Positions 37,063 through 49,038 of a DNA stretch of 64,000 bases are shown one piece after another. The notes under the pieces are model-generated. The model did not search any database and was not told the DNA's origin. It saw nothing but the letters and a program-made list of their open reading frames with translations. The stretch lies in NCBI GenBank assembly GCA_008694505.1, contig VZDJ01004378.1:5407532-5471531 (forward strand), read 5' to 3'. A program made the translations under genes and the position numbers. Positions within the stretch are counted from its first letter, which is position 1, and every line of letters starts with the position of its first letter. This stretch comes from Cyanoderma ruficeps (taxonomy: Eukaryota; Chordata; Aves; Passeriformes; Timaliidae).

Positions 37063-38147
37063 TGTATTTGGTTTGCATGACAAGGCTTTAGAAGTGGTGG
37101 GCCTACAGGGGTGGCTTCTGTGAGAAGCTGCTTCCTCCACGCCGGCAGAGCCAGTTCCTGGCAGCTCCAAAGACAAATGTGATGCTGGTCAAAGCTGGGG
37201 CAATTAAAAATAGTGGTAACACTTCCATGACAACATATTTAAGAAGGAAAAATAAAGATATTGTGCAGATGTTACGATGGCCAGGGAAAAGTGAGATAAT
37301 AATATATGAGAGGAGCAACTCTGCAGACACCAAGGTCAATGGAGAAGGAGGGGGAGGAGCTGCCCCAGGTGCTGGAGCTGAGATTTCTCTGCAGACCGTG
37401 GTGGAGACCATGGTGAAGCAGCTATGCCCCTGCAGCCCATGGCATGGGGATGCAGAGATTCATCTACAGTCTCCAGAAGAGCCCCACACTGGAGCAGGTG
37501 GATGCCTGAGAGGAGGCTGTGATGCCGTGGGAGGCCTGTGGTGGAGCAGGGTCCTGGCAGATACCTGCAGACCCATGGGGAGACAGTCCATGCTGCCGCA
37601 GGTTGCCTGGTAGAACTTGAGACCCCAGAGAGGACCCACGTTGGAGCAGGCTGTGCCTGAAGGACTGCACTGTGTGCAAGGGGATCTACACTGGAGCAGT
37701 TCATGGAGAGCTGTTGCCTGTGGTATGGACTCATGTTGGAGAAGTTCATGGAGAGCTGTCTCCCATGGGGGAACCCCAAAGTGGAGCAGGGCAACAACTC
37801 CTCTCCCTGAGCAGAGGGAGAAACAGGTGATGAACTGACCATAACCCCCATTCCTTGTTTCCCTGTACCACTCGGGAAGGAGGCAGAGCTGGGACAGAGG
37901 GAGAGGTGGGAGGAAGGGTTTTTTTCAGGTCTTATTTTAATTCTCATTATTGTGCTTTGATTTTGTTAGTTATAATTTAAATTAAAATATGTCCAATTCT
38001 AATTCTAGCATGCTTTACTAGTACTTGATGAGTGATCTGTCATGGTCTTTAATTCATTAACCATTTTTTCCCCTGTCCAGCTGTGGAGGGAAGTGATAGA
38101 GAGGCTTTGGTGAGTGCCTGGCCTCCAACCAGCATCAACACACTACA
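37063..38147 (+). mobile_element. Solo LTR, about 1.08 kb, avian ERV with internal minirepeats
   Basis: The start TGTATTTGGTTTGCATGACAAGG and the end CCAGCATCAACACACTACA match the ends of a long bird LTR family. In order it shows GGGCCTACAGGGGTGGC..TGTGAGAAGCTGCTTCC, GGCAGAGCCAGTTCCTGGCAGC, a TATA-like TATTTAA at 37235-37241, GCAGACACCAAGGTCAATGG, then a series of GGAGCAG/GGAGAAG phrases spaced roughly 40-75 bp apart from 37490 to 37790. The U5 side has GATGAACTGACC, CCCATTCCTTG and GTGATAGAGAGGCTTTGGTG. The GC-rich middle contrasts with the flanks. No target-site duplication is evident and no internal viral genes adjoin it. The 144- and 203-codon open frames inside it arise from the GC-rich minirepeats and are not genes. 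Confidence 0.85.
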
Positions 38148-41100
38148 AAAAACACATATGACATTGATAAAACACTAAGATTCACCCACTGAATTACTCA
38201 TATAAAACTCTACAAGAGTAAAGGATGGGGTTTTGAGACAGGTAGTTTCAAGATATAAGATGTCTTTGAGACAGATAATTGGATAATTGTTGTTCATATT
38301 TAATAGTGTAAACTATGGAAGCTCTTGTTTTCTAAGAAACTGCTGTCAGATTCTCAGACGTCTCACAAAATTTCATCAATCAAATTCATTCATCAAATCA
38401 AATCATTCACATTTTACAAAAATGTGTACATTCATTCATGTGACAGGCAAGCAGCTCCATTACAGTAAGACTCATTACTAATTCCACTTAATTTTAGGGG
38501 TTTTCTTCAAGTTTAATTAAGCTTGTATTTCCACATTCCACTTTACTGTGAGCTGCATAGCTCACAGTATTTTTTTAAATAATGTACATTTCATCAATCT
38601 CATTTCATATATAGTTAATAAGTAGAAAATCCTCTTCGGAAATTAAAGAGCCTTTTTACATTATCTTTATAATTAACACAGTCTTAAATTAATAATGGAG
38701 ACATAGTAAAACTTTAAATTGAAGCTTTGAAATACAGAATTACAAATAGCTAATCTAAAGAAAATTGCAAATGAAAGAAATATGAGAAACAGGCCCACTT
38801 CAGGGGGATGTATCATGAAACTAAATCAGTGAATTTTGTGTGTGTCTGTCTACAAATAATCTCTGAGCTACTGATATTTCTGAATTCAGGCTATAAATAT
38901 ATTGTGCTACAGTTGCAAGTTGTACTGCCTAAGAAATTATGAATATTGTATTTCATGTGTAGCCCAATTCTGCTCAAAGGGAGCAGATGAAATTCTAGTG
39001 TCCCATTACAGGCATCTTCTTATACTTTTTATTCCAGCAGACAAAATTTTAATCTCCAGGTAGTCTCAGGTACATGATTTATAGCATGGCTGAGTGTGTG
39101 TCAAAGAGCCCACTTAAGCAGCAAGACTGACAAATTCTTAGAGCCCTTTCTGACCCTCATATGTAGAAATGTATTTTGCTCCAGTTGAAGTGAGTGGCTC
39201 AGCCTGGAGAAAGAGGAAATTATATATTCTCTGGGTTTGTTGCTGCGCAGATTTGAACCACAACAGCTGTTGCTTGTATCTGAACAGATGAACTGTAAGC
39301 CTCATTCCTCAAAATAGGTGTTCTCACCAATCCTGTTGTTACCTCTACTTTTGCCATAATGGAATTCTTCATATTATATGGGATTAACAACCCAAAAGAT
39401 CAGAATCAGCTAATTTTTCCAGAGGAATTTTCTGATAGTGAATAATACAAATAAATTGCTTTTATCATTTGTTTCCTAGCAGCATTTACAATATTGGCAT
39501 AAATCCTGAGAAAATATCTGTTTATTCAATGAGTAATTTTTACAACAAACCATCTCTTAACCTTTGTTTGCCAATACTGCAATGCTTGTACTACTGAGAT
39601 GTCATCTATGTTTTGAACGATTATGTTCAATTTTCATTTTTCCTGTGTGTCAATAAAGCTGGAACAATTTTCAGACCTTGTCTAGGTAGAATGTTAATCC
39701 AAACTTTAAAAGGAACTCTATAATGTAAGAGGCAAACCTACAACATATCCAGAGATAATTAATTCACTTCTTTCTAACAGAATAAACAAATCTCTGTATG
39801 AATAAAAATGTATTCTATTTCTAAATGAAAAGTCAAAATCCAAACCCACAACTTAACAAAACCAATTTCTCAGAAAAACTCAATTGTGAATGTAAATTGC
39901 ATGCATAGCAGCAATATTTTTCAAATCTACATCATCACCTATTTCCTCTTAATACATATCAGTCATTTATTTTTCTCTCTTGCTAAGTGACATGGGTTAT
40001 ATAGACTTTTCAATTGAAAGAGAAGAATTTAAAAGTGAAAGGAAAGCATAATTTGAATGTAAATGAGAGAATTTAAACACATTTCTTAGGGAGGCCTCCA
40101 AAAGGCTTTACAAAATGAGATTTAAATTGATACTAACAGTGTGTGACTGGAATGTAAAGGTTTAAGGATGTTCATTTGCCATTGACAGGACATCTGAAAT
40201 AGGCCCAGAAAAAATTGCCTGAAGTCTTAGGGTTTAAAGTATGAATAACTATAGTAACTGTTATAATTGCTGCAGCTGTTATGAGAGACCATAAAATAAT
40301 GATTCAGTAAGAAAGTTAAAACATTTGATTATTTTAGAATGAACTTTAAAGAAACTGCCAGTGATCAAACATCATCCCAATTGACTTTCTCCACCTAGGT
40401 CCCTTGATAATTTCTTTCTTGAATTGTGGCTTCTTCCATAGGAACTTCTAACTCTTTGAGTAATATCTTACAATGCAAAAATGCCTATAAGCCTCTCAGG
40501 GTCCTGTCCGTTTATGTATAGTTCCACTTGCAGAGGACTTATTACCTCAGACAAGAGACCATTGTTGAGGGAAGAAAAGGGTCAGATAGAAAAGAATGCC
40601 CTGTACACACTCATCTAGTTCAACCTCACTTAGGTTGAGACCTAATGTGCCCATGATGAGACAGAAGTTGTCATAAACTCCCTCCATTGTCACAGGGAAG
40701 GGACAGGCATCTTCTTCTCATCTTGGAGACCTGAACCCTCAACTACCAGGAAACTACACAGAGAGCATGGGGAGAATATTTTCCTAGTGGGATCCTTAAT
40801 TATCAATGTGTTCAAGTTTTCCTTATGTCACATTGTGTATAGACACAAATAAACATAATATTTGGATTATTTATGATAATTATTCCAGTGCAAGAGAAAT
40901 CTGAAGAAGGAGAATCTGGACATTCTGTTCATCTGACTGCCAAGTGAAAGGTACCTTGCACACTCCAAGTACCTCAAGCTACTCACAGGACATAAATGGA
41001 AACTCAGATGCTTCTTGCAAAGGGATGATTAAAAAGCTGCTATAATAGAACTGGAAAAGTAAATAGGAGCAGAAGAAATGTAAAGTACTATGAAGGCTGA

Positions 41101-42534
41101 GCGAGTTAAAATGTCAAGCATAAGAGACATTTTTTTATATTTCATGCTTGTTCTCCAAACTGAAAAATCCCACCAGACATATACAAAATGTCTAGTCTGA
41201 AAAAAACCCAAAAAAACGGTTTGCATGATATAATTTTAAAAATATACCTACAAATGTCATTGCAGCCATTATTTTCCCATAAATTTTTCAGGCCATTATT
41301 AAAGAGTTACTGAACTATAATTCATCCTTTTTTTTTTAAATTTTACTTTCACATTTTTTTTTTTTTAATTCCACTGTAGACTGTACTTCACTCCTTCATA
41401 ATTAAACATTATTTCAAGAAATCACAAAGTGGACCAGAGAATAACATAATTCTGGGAAATATGCTACATACAAGTTCAAATCCTGAAGTTAATAAATGCT
41501 TCATGTGACAGAATTATTGAGAGAATTAAATAAATGTAATATGTCTTGATATTAGTGGAGTACAAAACAATATTTCTTTGAGAAAGAGATCTGGAAGGCT
41601 CCTATAAAAGCTAGTACTTCATTTTAGCAGGAAAAAAAATTACTCAGATTGAACAGTGTATAGTGTCTTCTGGTTCAAAAATCCAACTAATTTCTTGTGA
41701 AGTCATACAGATGCTATTCATATGGAGAGTGACTGATAATCCCAAAAAGAAAGAAGGTAGAGGGGCTGCTGTATTACACCCAGTGCAATATCAATAAAGT
41801 TTCTTCATGGAAAAACTCCTCAAAAGAGGTTCATGCCTTAACTTTTATGAACAAAATAAATTTTGCCCTGTCTTCCTTGGTTTCTTTTTTTTTTTCACTA
41901 GAAAATTGCATGTATTCTACTTGCTGTTTACTTCAGTGGACAATATCAAATACAAGGATATTAGATGCAAGATACAAAATGCCCATGATATTTTTGGGCA
42001 TCACATTAGTATTTAAAGAGATTCCTTCTAGACACTTAGCAAAGTTTAGTTTATTCTTCAGGTAATTTATAGTTTCAAGAACAAAGAGGTTATTTTGAAA
42101 ATTGGAAAAGAAATATATTGTTTCTGCATAAGCCCTAGTACTGGAATCAGTGCAGTAAGTTTGGTAAGGGTCCTCATTATACAGTTAAGGTATCCAAAGT
42201 GCTTTACTAAAATGACTGTATAGAGAGAGCAGAGCAGACTTAATCAAAGATACAGAGTTAGTATTTCTCCTTTCTCATAGAACACTTAAATGCAGACCAT
42301 TTTCTTTTAAGAAGTTTATAATCCTGCTAAGAGCATTACAGGAAAAACAAAAGTATATTTTAAGCAGGAAAAAAAATATTGCACATTTATATTGCATATA
42401 AATGCTAATATCTAAAAAAAATCCTTAGACAATTTGCATAGATTAGTTTTTATTAGTTTTGTATTTGATTAAATGCAATTAAATTTTATGTTAAAAAAAT
42501 ATTACAGCAAAACAATTGCATGACAATATATACC
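38148..42534. other. Unique AT-rich DNA
   Basis: No gene or repeat family that I can name in 4.4 kb. Poly-T runs lie at about 41327-41366. A phrase at about 40608-40645 faintly recalls an antisense CR1 start but does not continue. Confidence 0.5.
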
Positions 42535-43430
42535 TGTTTGGTGGGTTAACCCTGGCTGCATGCCATGTGGTCACCAAAGCCTCTCTGTCATTCCTCCTTC
42601 TCAACTGGACAGAGAAAGAAAATTAGGACAAACAGCTTGTGGGTCAAGATAAGGACAGGGAGAGTTCACTCACCAATTATCATCACAGGAAAAACAGACT
42701 TGGCATTGGGGAAATTGACTGGGGGAATGGGCATTGACTTGGGGAAAAATTAATTTAATTCATTGCCAAACAAATCAGAGTAGAGTAATAAGAAATAAAG
42801 CCCTATCTTATAACACCTTCCCCCAACCTTCTGTTCTTCCTGGATTCAACTTCACTCCCACCTTTCTCTCACTTCTTTCTCCCAAGTGAAGCAGAAGAAT
42901 GAGGAATGGAGGCTACAGTCAGTTCATCACGTGTTGTCTCTGCTGTTCCTTCTGGCTCAGGGGGAGGATTCCTCACACCCTCCCCCTGCTCCAGTGTGGT
43001 GTCCCTCCCACAAGACGGCAATGCTCCATGATTTTGTCCAACATGGGTTCATGCCATAGGCTGCAGTTCCACAGAATGCTCCAGCACAGATCCCTTACTT
43101 GAGTTCTTTCTACAGGGTGCATCCTTCAACAACAGAGTGCTCCAAGCATGGCCTTCCCACAGGGTCACAGCCTCCCTTGGGTGCACCCACCTGCTCTGCC
43201 ACGGGACCCTCCAGGGGCTGCAGGGGAATCTCTGCTCTGCCTTGGGGCCCTCCAGGGGCTGCAGGTGGATCCCTGCTCTGCCATGGGGCCCTGCAGGGGC
43301 TGCAGGTGGATCCCTGCTCTGCCATGGGGCCCTGCAGGGGCTGCAGGTGGATCCCTGCTCTGCCATGGGGCCCTCCAGGGGCTGCAGGGGCACAGCTATC
43401 ACACCATGGTCTGCACCATAGGCTGGATAA
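42535..43430 (-). mobile_element. Truncated LTR, about 0.9 kb, same group as the 37.1-kb LTR
   Basis: Read on the plus strand it starts TGTTTGGTGGGTTAACCCTG, the reverse complement of the family's U5 end, and continues with ACCAAAGCCTCTCTGTCATTCC, GGGTCAAGATAAGGACAGGG, TCAGTTCATCAC, CCCCTGCTCCAGTGTGG and repeated CTGCTCTGCC phrases. The order mirrors the plus-strand LTR at 37063-38147, so this copy is inverted. After CACCATAGGCTGG (about 43430) it no longer follows the family, so the U3 part with the promoter is missing. The inner minirepeats have expanded into a regular 41-bp array, listed separately. Confidence 0.82.
43191..43395. repeat. 41-bp minisatellite inside the LTR, five units
   Basis: Units start at 43191, 43232, 43273, 43314 and 43355, each with CTGCTCTGCC and a GGGGCTGCAGG core. 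Units three and four are identical over the full 41 bases; the outer units differ at a few positions. The unit is 41 bases, not a multiple of three, and has no stop codon in any plus-strand frame, so long open frames cross it in all three plus frames and two minus frames. This explains the apparent proteins of 94-160 residues here. Confidence 0.9.
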
Positions 43431-45584
43431 ATATAAAGGAGAAATCTTGGTTCCTGCAAATAAACTGCTCTTTGTCCTTTTAATGCTGAGTTTCAGAAAC
43501 ACAAGGTGAGCTTTAGAAAGTAGAATATTATTGAGTGGAATATTATTGAGTGAAATAGCTGAACATTTAAGGACTTTTCTTGAGTTTCCCAAGAATTCTC
43601 TTAATTGTGTCTAATGCATAGAGGAAATAGTTTACCCATTTTTTGTCTTCAGACAGATCATTTTGTTTATCAAAGTATAACCTAAGTTGGAATAAAAACT
43701 GATAGGGTAACAACAATCATATTAGACACAACCTTGAAATTTATAATTTTGATAGTAAAAGGTTTTCTTGTGGAACTTCAGCTTTCTAAACATTACATCA
43801 GAATTTAAGTTTGTGCTTTTAAACTGTACCGCAGAGACTATATGGTGTAAGAGAGGTGAGCTCCATTAAAGAAGAGACAAAAGTTAGGATCATGGTATTA
43901 AGGGTTCAGTGTGACATTTATCTAATGAAGCTTCAGATGTCTGCCAGAGCAACATCTGTGCTTGCTGACATCATAGGATCTACCTCCATATGTCCAATGG
44001 AAAGGAACCAACATTTTTATGCTCTTACACTCACAACATGCTTGAAATTACTTCTTTAGTGACATGAATCATGCACGTTCCCTTCAAAACTTAAAAATGT
44101 TTTGTGAGGTATTTGTATTTCTGTGTCTTGCAGTATTTTGGAGAGTGGAGGAGCCTTTTTGGAAGATATATGACTCCTTCTTATATAAGTATTAATGACA
44201 AAGTCATCTGTGACTAAGAGATATGGAACTGGATGGCTTTTGCTGTTTCACGGGTAATGTCTATACGAGTTAATAAAATGATTCAGACTGTGAGCTTGTA
44301 ACAGCCTGTGATTATAGACACGGTTTAAATTTTAGCACAGTTTTAGTCCCTGGCATAGTTTGTGCCAAACAGTTTCCCAGAAAATTGCTGCATTATCAAG
44401 GTAACTGGATGTGGCAGGGACCATTTTCAGTTTGGATCTGGCCACCCTCTTTTGAGGGGAAAAAAGTGTCAGGTGATACACAATTTAACATGACCTTACA
44501 GGCCAGAGGGTGTTCATGGAATGGTAAGTTTCTACTGGAGGCATTTCCTTTCAGTCCATACATTATTACAAGATTTAGGGCAATGTAAAGGCAAAATGGT
44601 TCCATTTTTTCTAAACCATTTTGTTACAGATCTTCCTAGGAATTTCTAGAAATCTAAGGTATTATGTAATGTCACATAAATTTTACATGAACATCTCTAA
44701 CAATTTTGTGGCATTTCTGTCTTGCATCTGAAGAGGAAATATGCACTTATTTTGCAGGTGAAACTCGTGTAGACTCCACAGAGAGTTCTGCCAATGGATG
44801 TGAAGAAGAATTAGTTCACTAGTGATTTTATGTGACATAATTAAACTTTATATTATGAAAACTCTGTAGATCTAAGCATCTTCTAATGTTAAAGCTGTAT
44901 TTGAAACACTATAAGGAACTGAGACATGTAAACAACATCTCAGGGGAACGCATTCAAAAGGGAATGGTGATTTTATAGATACAGTCCAAAATGCAACTGT
45001 AGATTTTTTTCCCAAATAAAACAGAACACATCACACACCAAAGGAGAAAGACAGAAGAGGAAAAAGGATTTCAAGAATTTTGGAAATTATAAACATTTTT
45101 TTCCACTAGGAAAAAAGGAAATACTGTGAGAAACTGGAAATTTCTCCATCTGGCAGTACCAAAAGCAAAACTAATAACAATTTTTTAATCATGCATGCAC
45201 AAACTGAAAAAATGTAGTGATATTTTAAAATTGAATGAAAAATTAATATACAAGAGTCATTAAAATTGTTAAGCAAAGTGTTACACTATTATGAAATTAA
45301 GCTTTATGCACATTACTATGTTATTAATGAAATATACTATAAAAAGTAAAGAAAATATCCCAGCAGAAAATATTGCCCATCCCGGTGTTGGCTAACTGCC
45401 TGAAACCATGATTTGTATCCAAGGAAATGTAAAGTGTATAAGTTAGCTCTGCAATTGACTGTGTCATTCCCTACATTACTTTTATTATTACTTGAAGTAT
45501 GTCAGAATCTCACTGAGTAGTGTTTCATTTGAGAGTTGACAGTCTCTACCTTAACATAAAATCAGCCAATACATAGAAATCAAG
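43431..45584. other. Unique AT-rich DNA
   Basis: No gene. Just right of the LTR, a perfect 15-bp tandem duplication of GAATATTATTGAGTG occupies 43523-43552. Confidence 0.5.
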
Positions 45585-45614
45585 GTGGTGTTGCAGTAAG
45601 TGGTGTTGCAGTAA
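45585..45614. repeat. Perfect 15-bp tandem duplication
   Basis: GTGGTGTTGCAGTAA occurs twice without a gap. It is a recent slippage or repair duplication. Confidence 0.85.
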
Positions 45615-45927
45615 AGAAAGTGTGTTCAGAAAGGCAAATTTACCAAGCAATGAAGAGGAGAAGGAGCACAAAAATGTCTGAATCATCATATGCAATTCAT
45701 GGATCTCAGTAAGATTCAGCATGAACTTAATCCCCTGCTTTCTTTTGTATGCTTATTTTCTTGTGGAAAGATTTTGACATACGTCTTCTGGCAGTGATAT
45801 ATGTTGTTTAATTTTCTAAATAAATTAATGGTCAAAGTGAAGGTATATATTCTTTCAATTTAGTAGTACTCTGTAGCTTAAACACTCTTCCTCTGTCTTT
45901 TGTGGTGTTCCCCACATCAACACACTT

Positions 45928-45975
45928 ACATTATTTTCTTGAAATTACTAAACATTATTTTCTTGAAATTACTAA
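45928..45975. repeat. Perfect 24-bp tandem duplication
   Basis: Bases 45928-45951 are repeated exactly at 45952-45975; each unit begins ACATTATTTTC and ends ATTACTAA. It lies about 20 bp left of an LTR. It is not the LTR's target-site duplication, because both copies lie on the same side. Confidence 0.9.
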
Positions 45976-45992
45976 AATAGTAATGAATAATC

Positions 45993-46530
45993 TTGAGGTG
46001 AGTAAACCTTGGCCAGCTGCCTGACATCCACCCAGCTGCTCTCTGGCTTCCCCTCCTTAACAGGACAGAGCAAGAAAATAAGACAAAAAAGCTCATGGGT
46101 TGAGATAAAGGCAAGGAAATAATTTGCCAGTTGCTCTCACAGGCACAACTGACTCAGAAAAAATGAAAACACCTCATATCCACCCATACCCATTTTAATC
46201 AGTCTCAACTGATAAAACTCCCATTTTCTCTACCACCTTCCCTTCCAGCCCCTGAAAATATAAGGGAGAAAGAATGGGGAGTGGCAGCCATCTTATAAGA
46301 GCTGTCTGCTGCTCCTTCCTCCTCACACTTCTCCCCTGCTCCAGCAGTGACTTTCCATGGTCAGGTGGCCTGTCTGGGATGTGTTTGTTTACCTAGAGCT
46401 TAAATGCAGAGTTGTTTCAAAGAGGCTTCTCTATATCCCAAATAAACACAGGGCTGACTGGCATCTCTCCTACCACTCTTGGTAGGACCATGTATTAAAG
46501 ATTTCTCCCCCTTCAACTTGTATTATTTTA
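45993..46530 (-). mobile_element. Degraded LTR fragment, inverted
   Basis: Plus-strand phrases mirror the U5 side of bird LTRs: CCTTGGCCAGCTGCC, CCAGCTGCTCTCTGGCTTCC, CTCCTTAACAGGACAGAGC, CATGGGTTGAGATAAAGGCAAGG and CTCCCCTGCTCCAGCAG. The layout follows the same general plan as the 42.5-kb and 57.3-kb copies but belongs to a different or more decayed subfamily. The left edge is reasonably clear near GTGAGTAAACC. The right edge is not; the last confident phrase ends about 46350 and the rest is tentative. Confidence 0.65.
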
Positions 46531-47975
46531 TGTTTTGACATTTTGATACCCCTATAGATTTCCAGACCCTCTATTAAGGATAACAGCACAGTAATTCAAT
46601 ACTATTTTTTTTACAAGAAAATGTGACTAAAAGATGGCTTTCAAGCCTTTGAGTTCTGCCTTTACTGGTAAAGATTTTGCTTATAAGAAAACTGATACTT
46701 GGATATGTAGCATTTGGTCCCCCTCATTTCAAACCATATGGGCCTGGTGTATTCCAGTGGGGTGGATATGAACTAGGCCCAATGGAGCCAGGCTGAGAAG
46801 TTTGCAATCCACTCCTCAATGCATGTGGTTCTTGAAGAAGTTATGAGATCTGACAGAGTACCACAATAGTGGATAGATGAAAACTGCAGTGACCATGTGA
46901 TGGTCTGCCTGAACAAATGAGTCTTTGCAGAACTGATTGTGCCAAGATATCTGAGCTGTTTTTTTCTGGTGCCAAATCAAGTTTGACAGGGTTTATTAGC
47001 TTAGGATTAAGGTCATGGTAATATAGCTCTTTTGCTTTAGCTTCAATTCTTAGCTTGAGGATTGTGCCTGATTTAATACATTTTATAGAATTGAACTGGT
47101 TCTTCATAATGCCAGCTTGGCTGCCTGATCTGTTTTACATTGCTTTGTTATGCTCTGTTTTGAAGCTTGATAATCTTCCATTTTAAAGAGATGATTCATG
47201 ATTGGATCCCTTTGACTATAGCTCATACAGTTTTGATCAGGATGAAACAACAAACTGCTTTTAAGAAAACAAATGCTTACTAGTAGCAAAGGCCTCTACT
47301 TCATTTGATTTCTCCTTTTTTGCTTTTCCCCCTTAAACAAATCAGTCTGAGAAAAGCCAAAAATATTTATTGTTAAACATCCTAAAACATGAAGTAGGTA
47401 TTTACTTTCTCTTCACAGTCAAAGATGCACAGAGGAGCTTTGGTGCTTACCTTTAGCATGCCCTCTTGTATATAGAGTTTAAATTCTCTAAATCATTAAT
47501 TCAGCCAATGTGTCTTCTGACATGAGTTACTGCTCACTACTGCTTGCTTGAGGCAGAAAATGACCACAAGTTAGTATGGAAAGCCAAGAATCAAATAATC
47601 ATATTTCATAGTTAGAAATAATCTTTGCTACATTTCTATGTAAAAATAAATCTCCCTCCACAATTCCTATCTCATCAAACATGCTTATTATACTAAAATT
47701 ATTCCCTAAAATTATTTGTGGAAATTATTCTTCGAGCAGTTTGTTCTAAAGTTTGGGGTTTTTAAAATACAGAAAAAGTTTTGAAAAGATGCACAGAAAC
47801 AGGGTGTTTTCTAATTCTATGACTGTCTCTACGAATTGGAGATTTGTGGTATTAATAGCAATGATTAGAGACATAGAAATTGTCTGCCTTTCATATCCTG
47901 CAGTATCAGCTTAAAATGCACTCCTTCAGCAAATAATCATGACAGTAAACTCAGCTGTGAGAAAAGATGAAGGAC
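46531..47975. other. Unique AT-rich DNA
   Basis: I see no gene or named repeat. Confidence 0.5.
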
Positions 47976-48105
47976 TGTTTTGGTTTAACTGGGCAGACAC
48001 ACAGCTCACTCCACCCCAGTAGGATGAGGAAGAGAAATTGAAAAGAAGATAAAACTCAGTGATAAAGATAAAATATTTTAACAGGACATAAAAGGAACAG
48101 CTTTA
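47976..48105 (-). mobile_element. LTR end fragment, about 130 bp
   Basis: TGTTTTGGTTTAACTGGGCAG, AGCTCACTCCACCCCAG and GATAAAGATAAAATATTTTAACAGG give, on the minus strand, the U5 end of an ERVL-like bird LTR (polyadenylation-type TTAAA, ATCTTTATC, GGGGTGGAGTGAGC, ending CCAAAACA). The layout resembles the right end of the LTR at 27682-28225. The rest of the LTR is absent, so this is a truncated relic. Confidence 0.6.
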
Positions 48106-48313
48106 AATGCTAGTCTGCTAATTCCTACTGCTCACACTTCACTATCAAATTATTGTGTTGGAGCAGGTAATAGTTGCATAGCAGATATTAAAAAAAAGTT
48201 TTAGTGTAAGTCAATTAAAAAGTCAACCAAACAAGCTAGAATTCTGAAAAAACTCCACCTCTATTAGTCCCACGGTTTGTTAGTCTACTGACTTTAAGAG
48301 ATATTATTTCTCT

Positions 48314-48372
48314 GGAGGAACTCAGAGGCACAGACGACTTAGAAGTAACTTGCACAAGGAAATGCAACAAGG
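48314..48372 (-). mobile_element. MIR SINE fragment
   Basis: AGGAACTCAGAGGCACAGAC, TTAGAAGTAACTTGCACAAGG matches the antisense of the MIR core (AGGAAACTGAGGCACAGAG, TTAAGTAACTTGCCCAAGG). MIR is an amniote-wide tRNA-derived SINE long inactive. About 60 bp remain. Confidence 0.55.
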
Positions 48373-48902
48373 ATCAATTTGTTTAACTCTCAAGCTGTTA
48401 AAATGCTTTCCATGTTTTGTTCCACACTGGGGTAGAGAAAAGCCATTTTGTTTCATTCCATACATTACCACTGAGCGTCTTTTCTCTGAGTTTTTGTTTA
48501 ATAGTGCAGTAGAGGTGTATCAACAGCAGATACTTTTGCAGACAAATCCAGAGATCGTACTTCTCATTTGATAGGTGATGAATAACAGTAATTATAATAA
48601 TATCAAGCAATTGAACCTTTTCCTTGGTCATTCTGATAGTGCCATATGCTCATAAGTTGGAACCAATAATCAGACCTAGACCTCTCTTGTTTTATTAGTG
48701 AAAAACAGTCTCACCATTTATTATTCATTAAAACTGTGTTGGAATATCTAGTTGGTGCAGAGACTGATTTGTTACAGTTTGCTGCAGGAAATTTAATTGA
48801 TGGACAGTCTGTTTGCAAAACATCTGCTGAACCATGAACCTATTCAAAAGCTCCAAAGGCAAGGGGTTATTTCCCTGCACAGCAAGTAGTCTGAATGTAT
48901 CA
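48373..48902. other. Unique DNA
   Basis: I see nothing that I can name. Confidence 0.5.
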
Positions 48903-49038
48903 GATTCACAGAATATTCTATTAAAAAGCACCCACAATGATCATCCAGTCCAACTCCTTGGTGAACAGGCTGTATGGGATTCAAACCCACAACATTGGTG
49001 TTATGAGCATCATGCTCTGACCAGATGAGCTGATCTAG
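48903..49038 (-). mobile_element. tRNA-Ile-derived SINE with CR1 tail (TguSINE1-like), copy 2
   Basis: On the minus strand the A-box region TCAGCTCATCTGGTCAGAGC (49034-49015), the ATGCTCATAACACCAATG anticodon-arm phrase and the B-box GGGTTTGAATCCCA (48988-48975) match tRNA-Ile(AAU). They are followed by the CR1-derived GTTGGACTGGATGATCATTG and an end of AATATTCTGTGAATC. It has the same architecture as the copy at 20929-21069, in opposite orientation. The two differ at many positions, so they are separate, moderately old insertions. It is not a functional tRNA gene. Confidence 0.88.

Noticed and set aside
37336..37947. 203-codon minus-strand open frame
   Set aside because: It lies wholly inside the LTR at 37063-38147 and reads the antisense of its GC-rich GGAGCAG minirepeats. 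It has low-complexity composition and no recognised domain.
40600..40650. Antisense CR1 start (CTCATCTAGTTCAACCTCAC)
   Set aside because: A single 20-base similarity with no continuation into the 3' UTR of CR1.
43191..43395. CRISPR-like repeat array
   Set aside because: Units are contiguous, with no unique spacers, and lie inside a vertebrate LTR. It is a minisatellite.
43049..43592. Open frames of 94-160 codons on both strands with Gly/Pro/Ala/Cys-rich repeats
   Set aside because: They are produced by the 41-bp minisatellite in the LTR, which is open in five frames at once. A real gene would favour one frame.
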